Made by a program: the position numbers and the translations under genes. Of a DNA stretch of 64,000 nucleotides, positions 24,401-31,451 are shown piece by piece. This stretch comes from Siphonodentalium dalli (Eukaryota; Mollusca; Scaphopoda; Gadilida; Siphonodentaliidae). The stretch's first letter is position 1. Every line of letters starts with the position of its first letter. The stretch spans positions 23,941,141-24,005,140 of the forward strand of contig CP136065.1 of the NCBI GenBank assembly GCA_032622095.1, in the 5' to 3' direction. The notes beneath the pieces were generated by a model. It made no database searches. It was not told the origin of the DNA and saw nothing but the letters and a program-made list of their open reading frames with translations.

Positions 24401-27400
24401 GTTTGAATCTGCTTTGAGTTCAGTAAAGCATTTTAATGTTGATACATGTTATTTTCTGTATTTATTACATACCTTTGAGTTCAGTAAAGCATTTTAATGT
24501 TGATACATGTTATTTTCTGCATTTTAATGTTGATACATGTTATTTTCTGTATTTATTACATACCCTTCTGGTTGATAGTTTCATTTCTTATTCATGTCAC
24601 TGCAGTCATAACAAAAATTTGAAAATCAACATTATCTACACCTCACACCATCTCTATTGTGAGTGAGTTCCAGACTGTATTCCACATACGGATGAATCAC
24701 ATATTATTCAGCAGATGAACCACATATTATTCAGTGGATGAACCACATATTATTCAGTGGATGAACCACATATTATTCAGCAGATGAACCACATATTATT
24801 CAGCGGATGAACCACATATTATTCAGCGGATGAACCCCATATTATTCAGCGGATGAACCACATATTATTCAGCGGATGAACCACATATTATTCAGCGGAT
24901 GAACCACATATTATTCAGTGGTAGCAGTTCCATTGAAACATGTGTTTGATGTAATTTGGTATCGAATGGGATTCTTTTTCTGTATGAGTTGTTGTCTCAG
25001 ATTTGCATCATTATTTGCAGATGATCTCAGAATTACAGTCAACAGTTGAAGGGTTACGACAAGAAATCAAACGGTTAGTATTATATTCTTACATTGTTAT
25101 ACAATACACCACATCAAACTCTGTTCAAACTGCACTGGTTAGTTGACATATGGTTGCCAAGTGGGGCGTGACATCAAATACAGTAATGCCCTAAGTAATC
25201 GACCTCTTAACCAAAGCAGAATTATGGGTAACTTTTCAGGATTTAGTCGGAAATATGGCTTGTTGCCATTCATCGGAAAGCTCTCATGAATGGCAACAAG
25301 CCATATTTCCGACTAAATCCTGAAAAATTACCCATAATTCTGCTTTGGTTAAGAGGTCGATTACTTAGGGCATTACTGTACTTTCAGCTTAGTTTCTTGA
25401 CCCTTTTTATTTAGATGTATTCTCTGATCGGTTATAAAAGTGTACATTGGAATGGTCCATTATTCATCTGGGGGATGTTCAGGATATAGAAGCAGACGAC
25501 AGACAGTTGAATAGATACGATAAGTGCAGAAGGAGTCCTATTAATTAATTGGAGGAAATGTTGAGATAATAAGTTCAACAAACTGCCTCTGAACATTTCC
25601 TACAGGAACTACTCGTCAATGAGTATTTAGTTAAGAAAGGGTTAATAAGGGAACTACTCATCAATGAGTATTTAGTTAAGAAAGGGTTAATAAGGGAACT
25701 ACTCATCAATGAGTATTTAGTTAAGAAAGGGTTAATAAGGGAACTACTCATCAATGAGTATTTAGTTAAGAAAGGGTTAATAAGGGAACTACTCATCAAT
25801 GAGTATTTAGTTAAGAAAGGGTAATAAGGGAACTACTCATCAATGAGTATTTAGTTAAGAAAGGGTTAATAAGGGAACTACTCAATAATGAGTATTTAGT
25901 TAAGAAAGGGTTAATAAGGGAACTACTCATCAATGAGTATTTAGTTAAGAAAGGGTAATAAGGGAACTACTCATCAATGAGTATTTAGTTAAGAAAGGGT
26001 TAATAAGGGAACTACTCATCAATGAGTATTTAGTTAAGAAAGGGTTAATAAGGGAACTACTCATCAATGAGTATTTAGTTAAGAAAGGGTTAATAAGGGA
26101 ACTACTCATCAATGAGTATTTAGTTAAGAAAGGGTTAATAAGGGAACTACTCATCAATGAGTATTTAGTTAAGAAAGGGTTAATAAGGGAACTACTCATC
26201 AATGAGTATTTAGTTAAGAAAGGGTTAATCCTCAGTTGAATTTTAGGTAATCTTTACTCTTAACCCTAGTAATATCATATCCACATGACCATTTAGGGAT
26301 AATAATAGAGTAGTCACACTATATCCGGGTAACACTTGAAACAAACCATCATTGTTGCAATATGATAATTTTATATTTCTGATCAAATGATTCGGTTTCA
26401 AAAATGATTATTCAATAAACGTGGCTCTTATCACAATAGGTTAATCAAGTAAAGGTCTACTCAAGTGGAAATGATCAAGAAAGTGTGTCAAAACAAAATA
26501 GGATTATAACAAAGCATTGACGCGTATCACCATTTCGCCCTGTGAGATCTCAATACAAACTTATTCTGAATAATGATAAACAGATATCCTGATAGCTAAA
26601 AAATAATGACAGTGTATACATGTGATTAAGGCCTTAGTTACCTAGAAACAATACTCAATGTAATAGTCGGTCAAATTTTAAACTCCTAATATAAATTCAT
26701 CCAGGAGATTTATATGATCCTTGACATAATCAGGTAAACTGAGCTTTTGTCAATTGTTATTTGACAGCATTGACACAGCCTCAACTACATTACCATCACT
26801 ATAGAACTTCTGTTGTACTGTGCTGGTGTCTCCATTTCACATAAAATGCATTGGTGAGGGTTAAACTAACTTGTTGGAGGAGATACAATATTATGGTTTG
26901 TCGGACTGTGGTTTATCTTAGAATATATTGACATGTAGTGAGTGAGTTAGTTTTTTTCTTTCCCAACAGGACTAGAGAACAGTGCGATAAGAAATTATCA
27001 GATTCACATGCTAAAGGCAGTTCAGAGAAGAAATCACTACGCCAACACTACACAACCAAACTTGAGGTATATTACAAAACCCTCCTTTACTGTATCCGAG
27101 GAATGACTCTGGTATTAATAACCACATAGTATGTGTGCAACATGGAAATATATCCAAGAATTATTAGACAGGATTTATTGTGGTTCTCAGCATAAGATTT
27201 CACAGTCGAAAAGTCCTGGCTTTATGAGGGTATCACCCCCTCGAGTCTGGAGGTACCACCCCTCCACCTCGAGTCCGGGGTTACGGCAGCTCCCCCTCGA
27301 GTCCGGGATCCAGCTTTAAAAAGGACTTGGAATCTAGGATTCAGTTAATGGATAATAAGCACTATGTGACTAATTCATAGTGAATCAGACATTGTAGAGA

Positions 27401-30190
27401 GTAAAATCAAACCAATAAAAGGGATTTTTTTTGCAAAATGCAATTCAAAGAGCACATGTTAATGATGTTACAGTGAATTAATGTAAATATATGAATTACT
27501 AGGGGCAATTTTAATGTTGGCTCGTGACTAGATCAACATGTCAATTTTTGTGTTTATCGAATCATATCTATGTATTTATAGTTTCGGAATGCATAAATGT
27601 TGCAAAAATATGAGAATAAAAAAATGGGATCTAGTTTATGCAGTATAAATTTTACTCACGATAGAGTCGAAATCCGACGTATGGCTCTAAAAACACCCTG
27701 AATCTGACATATGAAAAAAAGACTGGCACCCTCATCTATGCATATCACGTATATGGAATTTTGCTTCTCCTTATTAGGTATAGGATATGATACATTGATA
27801 ATCCAGGAATTATGATTCTTATTTAACTAGTCTTAATTTTGTTGTAATAGACAAGTGTTAATATATTTTGACACAGTCACAAGATTTCTGGAGAGTTTGG
27901 TTAAAGTTATATTGTGTTATCTATGTTAAAGTTATATTGTGCTATCGTTGTTAACGTTATAATGTGTTGTTAAAGTTATAATGTGTTATATTTGTTAAAG
28001 TTATATTGTGTTATCTATGTTTGATAGGCAATGCACAAAGAGCTTGAAAGACAAATTGATAAAGTGAGAACTTGCGACCGAATACTACAGAAACAAGAAG
28101 CCAGTGCTGATGAGAAGGTTCGTTTCCTTCATTCGCCATTTGTACATTTCAGAGACAGCAACTATAAATGTTTTTGAATGAGCTCATAATAATCAACCCT
28201 TTCTTTACTGAATGGATTCTGAAAGTAATATATTGTATTGGTCTATTATTCATCTGGAGGGGTGTTCATGAAAAATAAGCAGATGGGTGACAAGACAAAA
28301 AAGGTATTGGAAGAGCAGGATTCCTATTCATTGTTGGGAAATGTTCATTGGCTGTTTCTTGGGGGAAATGTTCAGATAATAAGTTACTTATTATCTGAAC
28401 ATTTCCTAAAGGAACTACTCATCAATGAGAATTTATTAAAGAAAGGGTCGGTCAATCCATGCATTAGAAAACTTCATTGCTTGTTTTGTTTGATGAACTT
28501 ATTATCTGAACATTGATACATATGAATGAATGGGAATCCATAGGGTAACTTTCTACCATTTGCTCAGCGCCCTGCGAATATTCGAATATCCCATTTGTTC
28601 TCATCAAATTTTGTGTAGGTTGATGATGAAATATGCATTGTCAATATTTGGCGCAACATGCGTATTGCCTTATACCAGGTATAGGCCTATACCTGCCATA
28701 TAAAGCTGCCCAACTTATTTCAGTTTAAGTTGGTTATTTGGAATGTTTATTATGGACACTGTACTATACCTTTTTGTACCTAAATATGTTTCTTTTGCAA
28801 ATCAGATGACTCAACTTAAGATACAGTATGAAGAGAAGATAAGGGGATTGATTCCAACCTCAATACGAAAGGTTTGTGGGTAGTTATCTGGCTCCATGTA
28901 ACATGTCTCTCACATCATGATAGGTTTGTGGGTAGTTATCTGGCTCCATGTAACATGTCTCTCACATCATGATAGGTTTGTGTGTAGTTACCTGGCTCCA
29001 TGTTACCTATCTGTTATGATTAACATGAAAAAAAATTCTGTGATAGTGTTAATTTGTATAATATAATAAGAGTGGAAACAGTCTTTTTGAACGTTTTGGG
29101 ATATCTTAAAATTCGTTCATAAAGCATACTATTTACTCTATTGTCAGCTAAACAAACTTTGATGTAAAAACCTTGTGTCCTATCTATATGCTATTTGCTC
29201 TTATTGAGCTTCACCCAGATAATTTTCTATTACATGTTGACAATAATCTCAAAATTATATCCACAAAAGTATTCTGTTCAAATAACAGAAATGGACTATC
29301 TGAAAATATTGATGTTTGAGACTTTCTTGATGGTTTTTTACTTTTTGAATAACAAAATTTCTTATATTTTAAAATAATAAATTTTTCTTTGATGGTGTCA
29401 ATGTGTACCATTTGCACTTATTGTTCAACTGCTTAACATTAATGTATTATGTATAACATATTTTCTAAAATTGTCGGAATGCTGTTCATCACATAATTAG
29501 CCTCTAAATCCGGCCTCATTTTTTTTAGTAAGACACACGTGTATTATCAGCATGTGCAGTGATGTAAGAGCTTAGCATAATGATATTGATGTCAATGCCT
29601 GAACTTTATTATTATGTTAATTAGAATATAATTATGATATTTAAATTTGTGTTGGGTTATTTAGTGTTGACTCTGAGATAAACATGGGTGATAAGGGTGG
29701 TTGAACAATTTTGTCAACATGAAAAGACACATTTAAAATGGAACTATATTTTTTCTTGAAGGTGTCTTCTTCCTCTTTGGTTGTGATAAGGATATCAATA
29801 TTAATTTTTTTTTAACTCTCACCATTTCGAGATCATTTTTCCTTGCTAAAATGTGATTATGTGTCAAAACAAATCTCATATTCATCGAAATTCTAAACAA
29901 AATTTATTAATCTAAAGCTCAGCTCGAATCAATTTTAGTGCACTTGGTTAATAGAGAATTGCGACTCATTAGAGATCCTTTATTTATGCTTTTAATTAGT
30001 AATAGTCCTGTAGCTTCAGCTTTACTCAAATTTATTTCCTATTTTTCAGGAACTGGAGAGCACAATAGACTCCCTAAGATCTCAAGTGACGACTATGCAG
30101 CAAAAGATAACAGTACTACAGGAAGAACTCGATCTTAAAACCAAATATGCATTGACTTTTACTTCAAGTTCACCCATAAAATCATTCTGA
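6306..30190 (+). CDS. CEP112: CEP112 (CCDC46), 3' part, ten exons, partial at 5' end
   Basis: Joined exons are 6306-6413, 16624-16806, 17525-17668, 23517-23603, 24132-24194, 25021-25073, 26970-27066, 28028-28117, 28806-28871 and 30050-30190. They give 343 codons and a TGA with no frame break; every junction is AG/GT. The product is almost entirely charged, heptad-type coiled coil, rich in E, K, Q and L. Recognition rests on segments that follow the order of the CEP112 C-terminus: QLVELGLLRDDEKQK (exon at 17525), a YEEKIRGLIPTSIRK stretch (28806), and ELESTIDSLRSQV followed by KITVLQEEL (30050). Vertebrate CEP112 is a centrosomal coiled-coil protein of roughly 950 residues, so about the last third is present. 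The final residues after EEL differ from the vertebrate tail. CEP112 is found at centrosomes and spindle poles; nothing here shows its partners. Repeats fill most of the 24 kb, and upstream exons lie outside the window. Confidence 0.9.
6438..6846. mobile_element. Double-hairpin foldback MITE (family P2)
   Basis: Two palindromes, about 6452-6545 and 6755-6846, have arms GCAGAATGAGGTCCCCAGAG and TTCACCCTCTGGGGACCTCA around a core TAGTGATGCTAGC. The same family occurs at 20590-20800, 30716-31168 and 33373-33781. It sits 24 bp downstream of the splice donor at 6414. Confidence 0.85.
6847..7075. other. Short AT-rich intron spacer
   Basis: Unassigned intron sequence between the P2 element and the 44-bp array; no feature seen. 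Confidence 0.5.
7076..15890. repeat. 44-bp minisatellite array, about 200 units
   Basis: The unit reads CATCTGATGCTTCTGTGACC then AGAGATGTATACACTTTCTC then TTAA. Spacing is 44 bp throughout (for example CCAGAG at 7141 and 7185). Common variants are TGATTCTG for TGCTTCTG, GTGTACAC for GTATACAC, TGATCAGAG for TGACCAGAG, CCCTTAAC for CTCTTAAC, and a TTCATTTATC junction near 11215-11460. Higher-order duplication is visible: rare marks CTTAACAGCT (14081 and 15181) and GAGACGTCTACAC recur exactly 1100 bp apart, which is 25 units. The array lies in the CEP112 intron between the exons at 6306 and 16624. Minus-strand open frames inside it are repeat artefacts. Confidence 0.98.
15891..16267. other. Unassigned intron sequence
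   Basis: AT-rich sequence after the last, degraded 44-bp unit. I see no exon, hairpin or element. Confidence 0.5.
16268..16545. mobile_element. Imperfect foldback / TIR element
   Basis: TGTTGATTTTCTTGCGTTCC at the left is matched by the inverse of the right end (TGTTGCTTTTCTTGCCTTCC read on the other strand). Internal inverted pairs include AATGCTGTGG with CCACAGCATT and GTTGGTCTGTCATT with AATGTCAGACCAAC. The four overlapping frames here (85-96 codons on both strands) are by-products of this symmetry. It ends about 80 bp before the exon at 16624. Confidence 0.55.
16624..16806 (+). CDS. CEP112: CEP112 exon (61 codons)
   Basis: Acceptor TTCTAATTAACAG and donor AAC AAG/GTAACA, phase 0 on both sides. 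It starts VTELKDSLEQQKEHMRREHC and ends KQSKERSNK. It is strongly helical, with E/K-rich heptads and no glycine/proline breaks except one Gly. A foldback element begins 20 bp after its end. Confidence 0.9.
16826..17214. mobile_element. Nested palindromic MITE, P1 variant
   Basis: The outer ends are TTAACCCTTTACCCAACA and TGTTGGGTAAAGGGTTAA, a perfect inverted pair. Inside, palindromes at about 16857-16924 and 16993-17062 are reverse complements of one another apart from one base, and each is a hairpin with GCCAATGCATT / AATGCATTGGC arms. The core GTCGACCATAGGTCGCC differs from other P1 copies. The element sits in a 718-bp CEP112 intron. Confidence 0.9.
17386..17470. mobile_element. Truncated P1 MITE (right end only)
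   Basis: Contains ATGGGAGACTCGC, TATATAAGAGAATGCACTGG and the terminal CATCATGAAAGGGTT of family P1, without the left half. It ends about 55 bp before the exon at 17525. Confidence 0.75.
17525..17668 (+). CDS. CEP112: CEP112 exon (48 codons)
   Basis: Acceptor CATTTTTATAG and donor GAG/GTCAGT, phase 0 on both sides. It encodes SIDASEQQVRDLQEEV, then QLRKQQLVELGLLRDDEKQK, ending KREHENE. The ELGLLR-(D/E)-(D/E)-EKQ stretch is one of the recognisable CEP112 blocks. At 144 bp and phase 0/0, skipping it would keep the frame. Confidence 0.92.
17813..18056. mobile_element. P1 foldback MITE
   Basis: Two palindromes (about 17856-17915 and 17943-18010) with AATGCATTCTCTT / AAGAGAATGCACTGG-type arms, closed by CCCGAAAGGGTT. 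The first hairpin has a shortened core. It starts about 145 bp after the exon at 17525-17668. Confidence 0.8.
18057..20099. other. Unassigned CEP112 intron sequence
   Basis: About 2 kb of AT-rich DNA with a short poly-C run near 19090. I see no exon-like coiled-coil frame, hairpin or array. The small open frames (up to 65 codons) look random. Confidence 0.5.
20100..20589 (-). mobile_element. ~490-bp non-autonomous element (family P4), inverted copy
   Basis: Read on the minus strand it matches 29490-29985 and 47885-48365. Shared landmarks are TAATTAGCC near one end, AGTAAGACAC, CAATGCC..AACTTTATTAT, TTGTGTTGGGTTATTTAGTG, ATAAACATGGGTG, GAAAAGACA, GGAACTATATTTT, TTTGGTTGTGATAA and the other end ATTAGAGATCCTC. 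No coding capacity is visible and the superfamily is not assigned. Confidence 0.8.
20590..20800. mobile_element. P2 foldback MITE with long arms
   Basis: The outer arms AAGCCTTGAAATAGGGTGTC and GACACCCTATTTCAAGGCTT are perfect reverse complements and continue inward through GTCATTTGCAGAATGAGG and its inverse. The core carries GGGTGAATTTAGTGATGCTA-type sequence in three inverted blocks. It is nested at the end of the P4 copy. Confidence 0.85.
20862..23290. repeat. ~162-bp tandem array, about 14 units, within an interspersed repeat
   Basis: Each unit has TTTAGCACGGGCTACAGGTC, a GTCTGATCATCATAAAATTT block, ATGTAGATGGGAACGAGTCA, then TTTTGGGGTCATTCGGCC and AAAAAACATGGCCGCCAGC. Unit starts fall near 20957, 21112, 21273, 21434, 21600, 21753, 21917, 22083, 22247, 22402, 22567, 22732, 22896 and 23060. 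Units of ~165 bp contain ACTCTTTGTATGACTAAAT; the shorter ~155-bp ones have TTCAAAATTTAATCC instead. The array is bordered by AGCTCAACTTTACTTTG at the left and AAGTTGAGCTAC at the right, so it probably expanded inside an element whose end is AGCTCAACTT. Minus-strand frames of 60-77 codons repeat here and are not genes. Confidence 0.93.
23291..23516. other. Intron end before CEP112 exon
   Basis: Unassigned sequence leading to the acceptor TTTTCCATTGAAG; no further feature seen. Confidence 0.5.
23517..23603 (+). CDS. CEP112: CEP112 exon (29 codons)
   Basis: Acceptor CCATTGAAG, donor GATAAG/GTAAAC, phase 0/0. It encodes EAKSKSTMEQQKLELQ and then KGHNAEMEKVLDK. It fits between the LLRDDEKQK block and the NSRLKEVEEE block, as in CEP112. 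Confidence 0.85.
23604..24131. other. CEP112 intron
   Basis: AT-rich intron with a pyrimidine-rich end (CCCTTTTCCTTCTCAG). Nothing else seen. Confidence 0.6.
24132..24194 (+). CDS. CEP112: CEP112 exon (21 codons)
   Basis: Acceptor CCTTCTCAG, donor GAG/GTCAGT, phase 0/0. It encodes MNSRLKEVEEENVVRNRTS and NE. The position and the NSRLK(E/Q) pattern match the corresponding CEP112 segment. Confidence 0.87.
24413..24565. repeat. Direct duplication in intron (~60-bp units)
   Basis: TTGAGTTCAGTAAAGCATTT followed by TAATGTTGATACATGTTATT occurs at about 24413 and 24475, and part of it (GCATTTTAATGTTGATACAT) a third time near 24519. Confidence 0.85.
24688..24920. repeat. 23-bp minisatellite, about 10 units
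   Basis: The unit is CAGCGGATGAACCACATATT plus ATT. Spacing is 23 bp (GGATGAA at 24851 and 24874). Variants are CAGCAG and CAGTGG at the start. It lies in the intron upstream of the exon at 25021. Confidence 0.95.
25021..25073 (+). CDS. CEP112: CEP112 exon (17 codons + 2 bases)
   Basis: Acceptor ATTATTTGCAG, donor AAACG/GTTAGT; it enters in phase 0 and leaves with two bases (CG) of a codon. It encodes MISELQSTVEGLRQEIK and part of Arg, which the next exon completes. This is the only junction here that is not phase 0. Confidence 0.87.
25180..25379. mobile_element. Foldback MITE with Tc1/mariner-like ends (family P3)
   Basis: The ends are TA-CAGTAATGCCCTAAGTAA and, inverted, TTACTTAGGGCATTACTG-TA, so a TA target duplication is likely. 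The arms run almost the full length (about 95 bp) and meet at GGAAAGCTCTCATGA. A second copy is at 31231-31451. TA duplications and CAGT ends are typical of Tc1/mariner MITEs; the family assignment is inference. Confidence 0.85.
25399..26231. repeat. 45-bp minisatellite (14 units) grown from the end of a MITE
   Basis: From about 25605 the unit GGAACTACTCATCAATGAGT then ATTTAGTTAAGAAAGGGTTA then ATAAG repeats 14 times, with occasional one-base deletions (at about 25821 and 25957). The sequence before it (25399-25605) matches the element at 28195-28447: CCATTATTCATCTGG, GTTCAG, GATAATAAGTT, GAACATTTCCTA. The repeated unit is thus the right end of that element, TIR included. Minus-strand frames of the MSSSLINPFLTKYSL type are artefacts of the 15-codon period. 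Confidence 0.93.
26232..26969. other. Unassigned CEP112 intron sequence
   Basis: AT-rich intron ending in TTTTTTTCTTTCCCAACAG. No element or exon is recognised. Confidence 0.5.
26970..27066 (+). CDS. CEP112: CEP112 exon (1 base + 32 codons)
   Basis: Acceptor TCTTTCCCAACAG, donor CTTGAG/GTATAT. The first G completes the Arg codon begun at 25072. It encodes RTREQCDKKLSDSHAKGS then SEKKSLRQHYTTKLE. Helical and charged, in the expected CEP112 position. Confidence 0.87.
27067..28027. other. CEP112 intron with two small repeats
   Basis: Near 27225-27310 there are three GC-rich CCCTCGAGTC(T/C)GG motifs, unusual in this AT-rich setting. At about 27899-28020 a ~25-bp unit, GTTAAAGTTATATTGTGTTA plus TCTAT, repeats about five times. 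The last copy ends about six bases before the acceptor GATAG of the next exon. Confidence 0.8.
28028..28117 (+). CDS. CEP112: CEP112 exon (30 codons)
   Basis: Acceptor GTTTGATAG, donor GAGAAG/GTTCGT, phase 0/0. It encodes AMHKELERQIDKVRTC then DRILQKQEASADEK. The acceptor has an unusually poor pyrimidine tract because a tandem repeat runs up to it. Confidence 0.85.
28195..28447. mobile_element. MITE with ACCCTTTCTTTA termini (family P10)
   Basis: The ends are AACCCTTTCTTTACTGAAT and, inverted, ATTTATTAAAGAAAGGGT. The internal inverted pair GTTCAGATAATAAG / CTTATTATCTGAAC sits near the right end. A frame of 92 codons spans the element, but nothing suggests it is a protein gene. It is the intact relative of the element amplified at 25399-26231. 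Confidence 0.75.
28806..28871 (+). CDS. CEP112: CEP112 exon (22 codons)
   Basis: Acceptor TTGCAAATCAG, donor CGAAAG/GTTTGT, phase 0/0. It encodes MTQLKIQYEEKIRGL then IPTSIRK. The Y-E-x-K-(I/L)-(R/K)-G-L-(I/M)-P-x-S-(I/L)-R pattern is the most diagnostic CEP112 block in the window. Confidence 0.93.
28872..29025 (+). repeat. 52-bp tandem repeat starting at a splice donor
   Basis: The sequence from the donor, GTTTGTGGGTAGTTATCTGG on to CATCATGATAG, is present at 28872, 28924 and, degenerate and partial, 28976. Each copy is preceded by AG, so AG/GTTTGT occurs three times in a row. Confidence 0.93.
29026..29489. other. Unassigned CEP112 intron sequence
   Basis: AT-rich sequence between the 52-bp repeat and the P4 element. 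The two small frames here (60 and 68 codons) overlap on opposite strands and look random. Confidence 0.5.
29490..29985 (+). mobile_element. ~490-bp non-autonomous element (family P4)
   Basis: Same landmarks as the inverted copy at 20100-20589 and the copy at 47885-48365: ACATAATTAGCCTC, AGTAAGACACACGTG, TTGTGTTGGGTTATTTAGTG, TTTGGTTGTGATAA, ending CATTAGAGATCCT. It lies in the last CEP112 intron, about 60 bp from the terminal exon. Confidence 0.82.
30050..30190 (+). CDS. CEP112: CEP112 terminal exon with stop codon
   Basis: Acceptor CCTATTTTTCAG, phase 0. It encodes ELESTIDSLRSQVTTMQQ, KITVLQEELDLKTKYA and LTFTSSSPIKSF, then TGA at 30188-30190. ELE(D/S)TI(S/D)SL(K/R)SQV followed by LQEEL is the CEP112 C-terminal signature. 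The serine-rich tail after EEL is not what I know from vertebrates. Confidence 0.93.
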   Translation, partial: ELESTIDSLRSQVTTMQQKITVLQEELDLKTKYALTFTSSSPIKSF

Positions 30191-30247
30191 CAGTGAATAT
30201 ATGATATTCAGGATTATCTGACAGTGAATATATGATATTCAGGATTC
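30186..30247 (+). repeat. 31-bp tandem duplication at the stop codon
   Basis: TCTGACAGTGAATATATGAT then ATTCAGGATTA occurs at 30186 and again at 30217. The first copy contains the TGA stop and the start of the presumed 3' UTR. No AATAAA is seen in the next few hundred bases, so I cannot place the polyadenylation site. Confidence 0.9.
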
Positions 30248-30365
30248 TTCCACTGAAATTCAGGCCAGTTATTCTAAAAATGAAAATGACTTGGCATGCT
30301 ATTTCAATATTTATGGCTGTGAGTTGGATCAATCCATTCCAAGAGTCGCAGGGGCCAGTCTCTTT

Positions 30366-30622
30366 AACCCTTCCATGACTGGAGCTTCCTGAATATTTTG
30401 CGAAAACCCTGTGCCAATGTATTCTCTTATATATGCGAGTCTCCCATATGGAGCTTCGCATATATAAGAGAATACATTGGCCAAACAATATTTACCTTGA
30501 CCTTGTAAGCCAGTGCATTCTCTTATATATGCGAGGCTATAGGGAGACTCACTTATATAAGAGAATGCACTGGTAAATGATCTTTAATGCTGCACCAGTG
30601 CAGCCCCTGTCATGAATGGGTT
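30366..30622. mobile_element. P1 foldback MITE, near-intact copy
   Basis: The ends are AACCCTTCCATGACTGGAGC and, inverted, CCTGTCATGAATGGGTT. Two hairpins (about 30412-30481 and 30509-30573) are separated by CAATATTTACCTTGACCTTG, a spacer shared with the copies at 5934 and 17813. It probably lies in or just after the CEP112 3' UTR. Confidence 0.87.
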
Positions 30623-30715
30623 AAAAAGCTGATGAACATGCTATCAGATTTATGTCTTAGGTTCTGCAATTGAGGTTTGATTTCTCTGTAGATGGGATTT
30701 TCTTCATTCTATTCA

Positions 30716-31168
30716 AGCCTGAGTTTAGTGTGCCTGTCATTTGCAGAATGAGGTCTCCGGAGGGTGAATTTAGTGATGCTATCCCACATAGTGGGCTAGC
30801 ATCACTACATTCACCCTCTGGGGACCTCATTCTGCTTAGGCCTCATCTTCTCTGGAAAGTTTCTTTGTTATCAAATTTCTATCGAAACTTCTTCACATAG
30901 ATTCTATTTCTTTTTTAGTATAATTTCTCTGTATCTCCAAATTGGCAGACGACACATTGAATAATTGTGGTTCCCAATGAGTGTACATCATAATATTAAA
31001 CATTTGGGAACTTCAATCTGAGTCAATCTGACTCCCAAAGCAGATGAGGCCAAACATAATGAGGTCCCCAGAGGGTGTATTTGGTGATGCTAGCCTGTGG
31101 AATAGCATCACTAAATTCACCCTCTGGGAACCTCATTCTGCAAATGACAGGCCCACTAAACTCAGGCT
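30716..31168. mobile_element. P2 foldback MITE, ~450 bp
   Basis: The outer arms AAGCCTGAGTTTAGTGTGCC and GGCCCACTAAACTCAGGCTT match each other. Inside are palindromes of the GAATGAGGTC..GACCTCATTC type at about 30746-30834 and 31058-31139. The central part (CTCATCTTCTCTGGAAA, AATTGGCAGACGACACATTG) is shared with the copy at 6438. Confidence 0.87.
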
Positions 31169-31230
31169 TGATTCCATCGGTGCTATTTCATTTGTTGTGT
31201 ATGCAACAGCCCACTGCAAGGCGGGATATA

Positions 31231-31451
31231 CATTAATGCCCTAAGTAATCGACTCCTTAACCACAGCAGAATTATGGGTAACTTTTCAGGATTTAGACGG
31301 AAATATGGCTTGGTGCGGCAATGTTGCCATTCATCGGAAAGCTCTCACAGAGCTTTCCGATGAATGGCAACAAGCCATAATTCCAAGTAAATCCTGAAAA
31401 GTTACCCATAATTCTGCTGTGGTTAAGGAGTCGATTACTAAGGCATTACTG
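31231..31451. mobile_element. P3 foldback MITE, second copy
   Basis: The ends are CATTAATGCCCTAAGTAATC and, inverted, GATTACTAAGGCATTACTG-TA. The arms meet at CTCTCACAGAG. The left arm carries a small insertion (GTGCGGCAAT) relative to the copy at 25180. Confidence 0.87.

Noticed and set aside
25575-26202. Minus-strand frames MSSSLINPFLTKYSL repeated
   Set aside because: Artefact of the 45-bp (15-codon) minisatellite derived from a MITE end.
26938-27129. 63-codon frame with an N-terminal ATG
   Set aside because: It is the CEP112 exon 26970-27066 read through both splice sites; the AG/GT borders and joined frame define the real exon.
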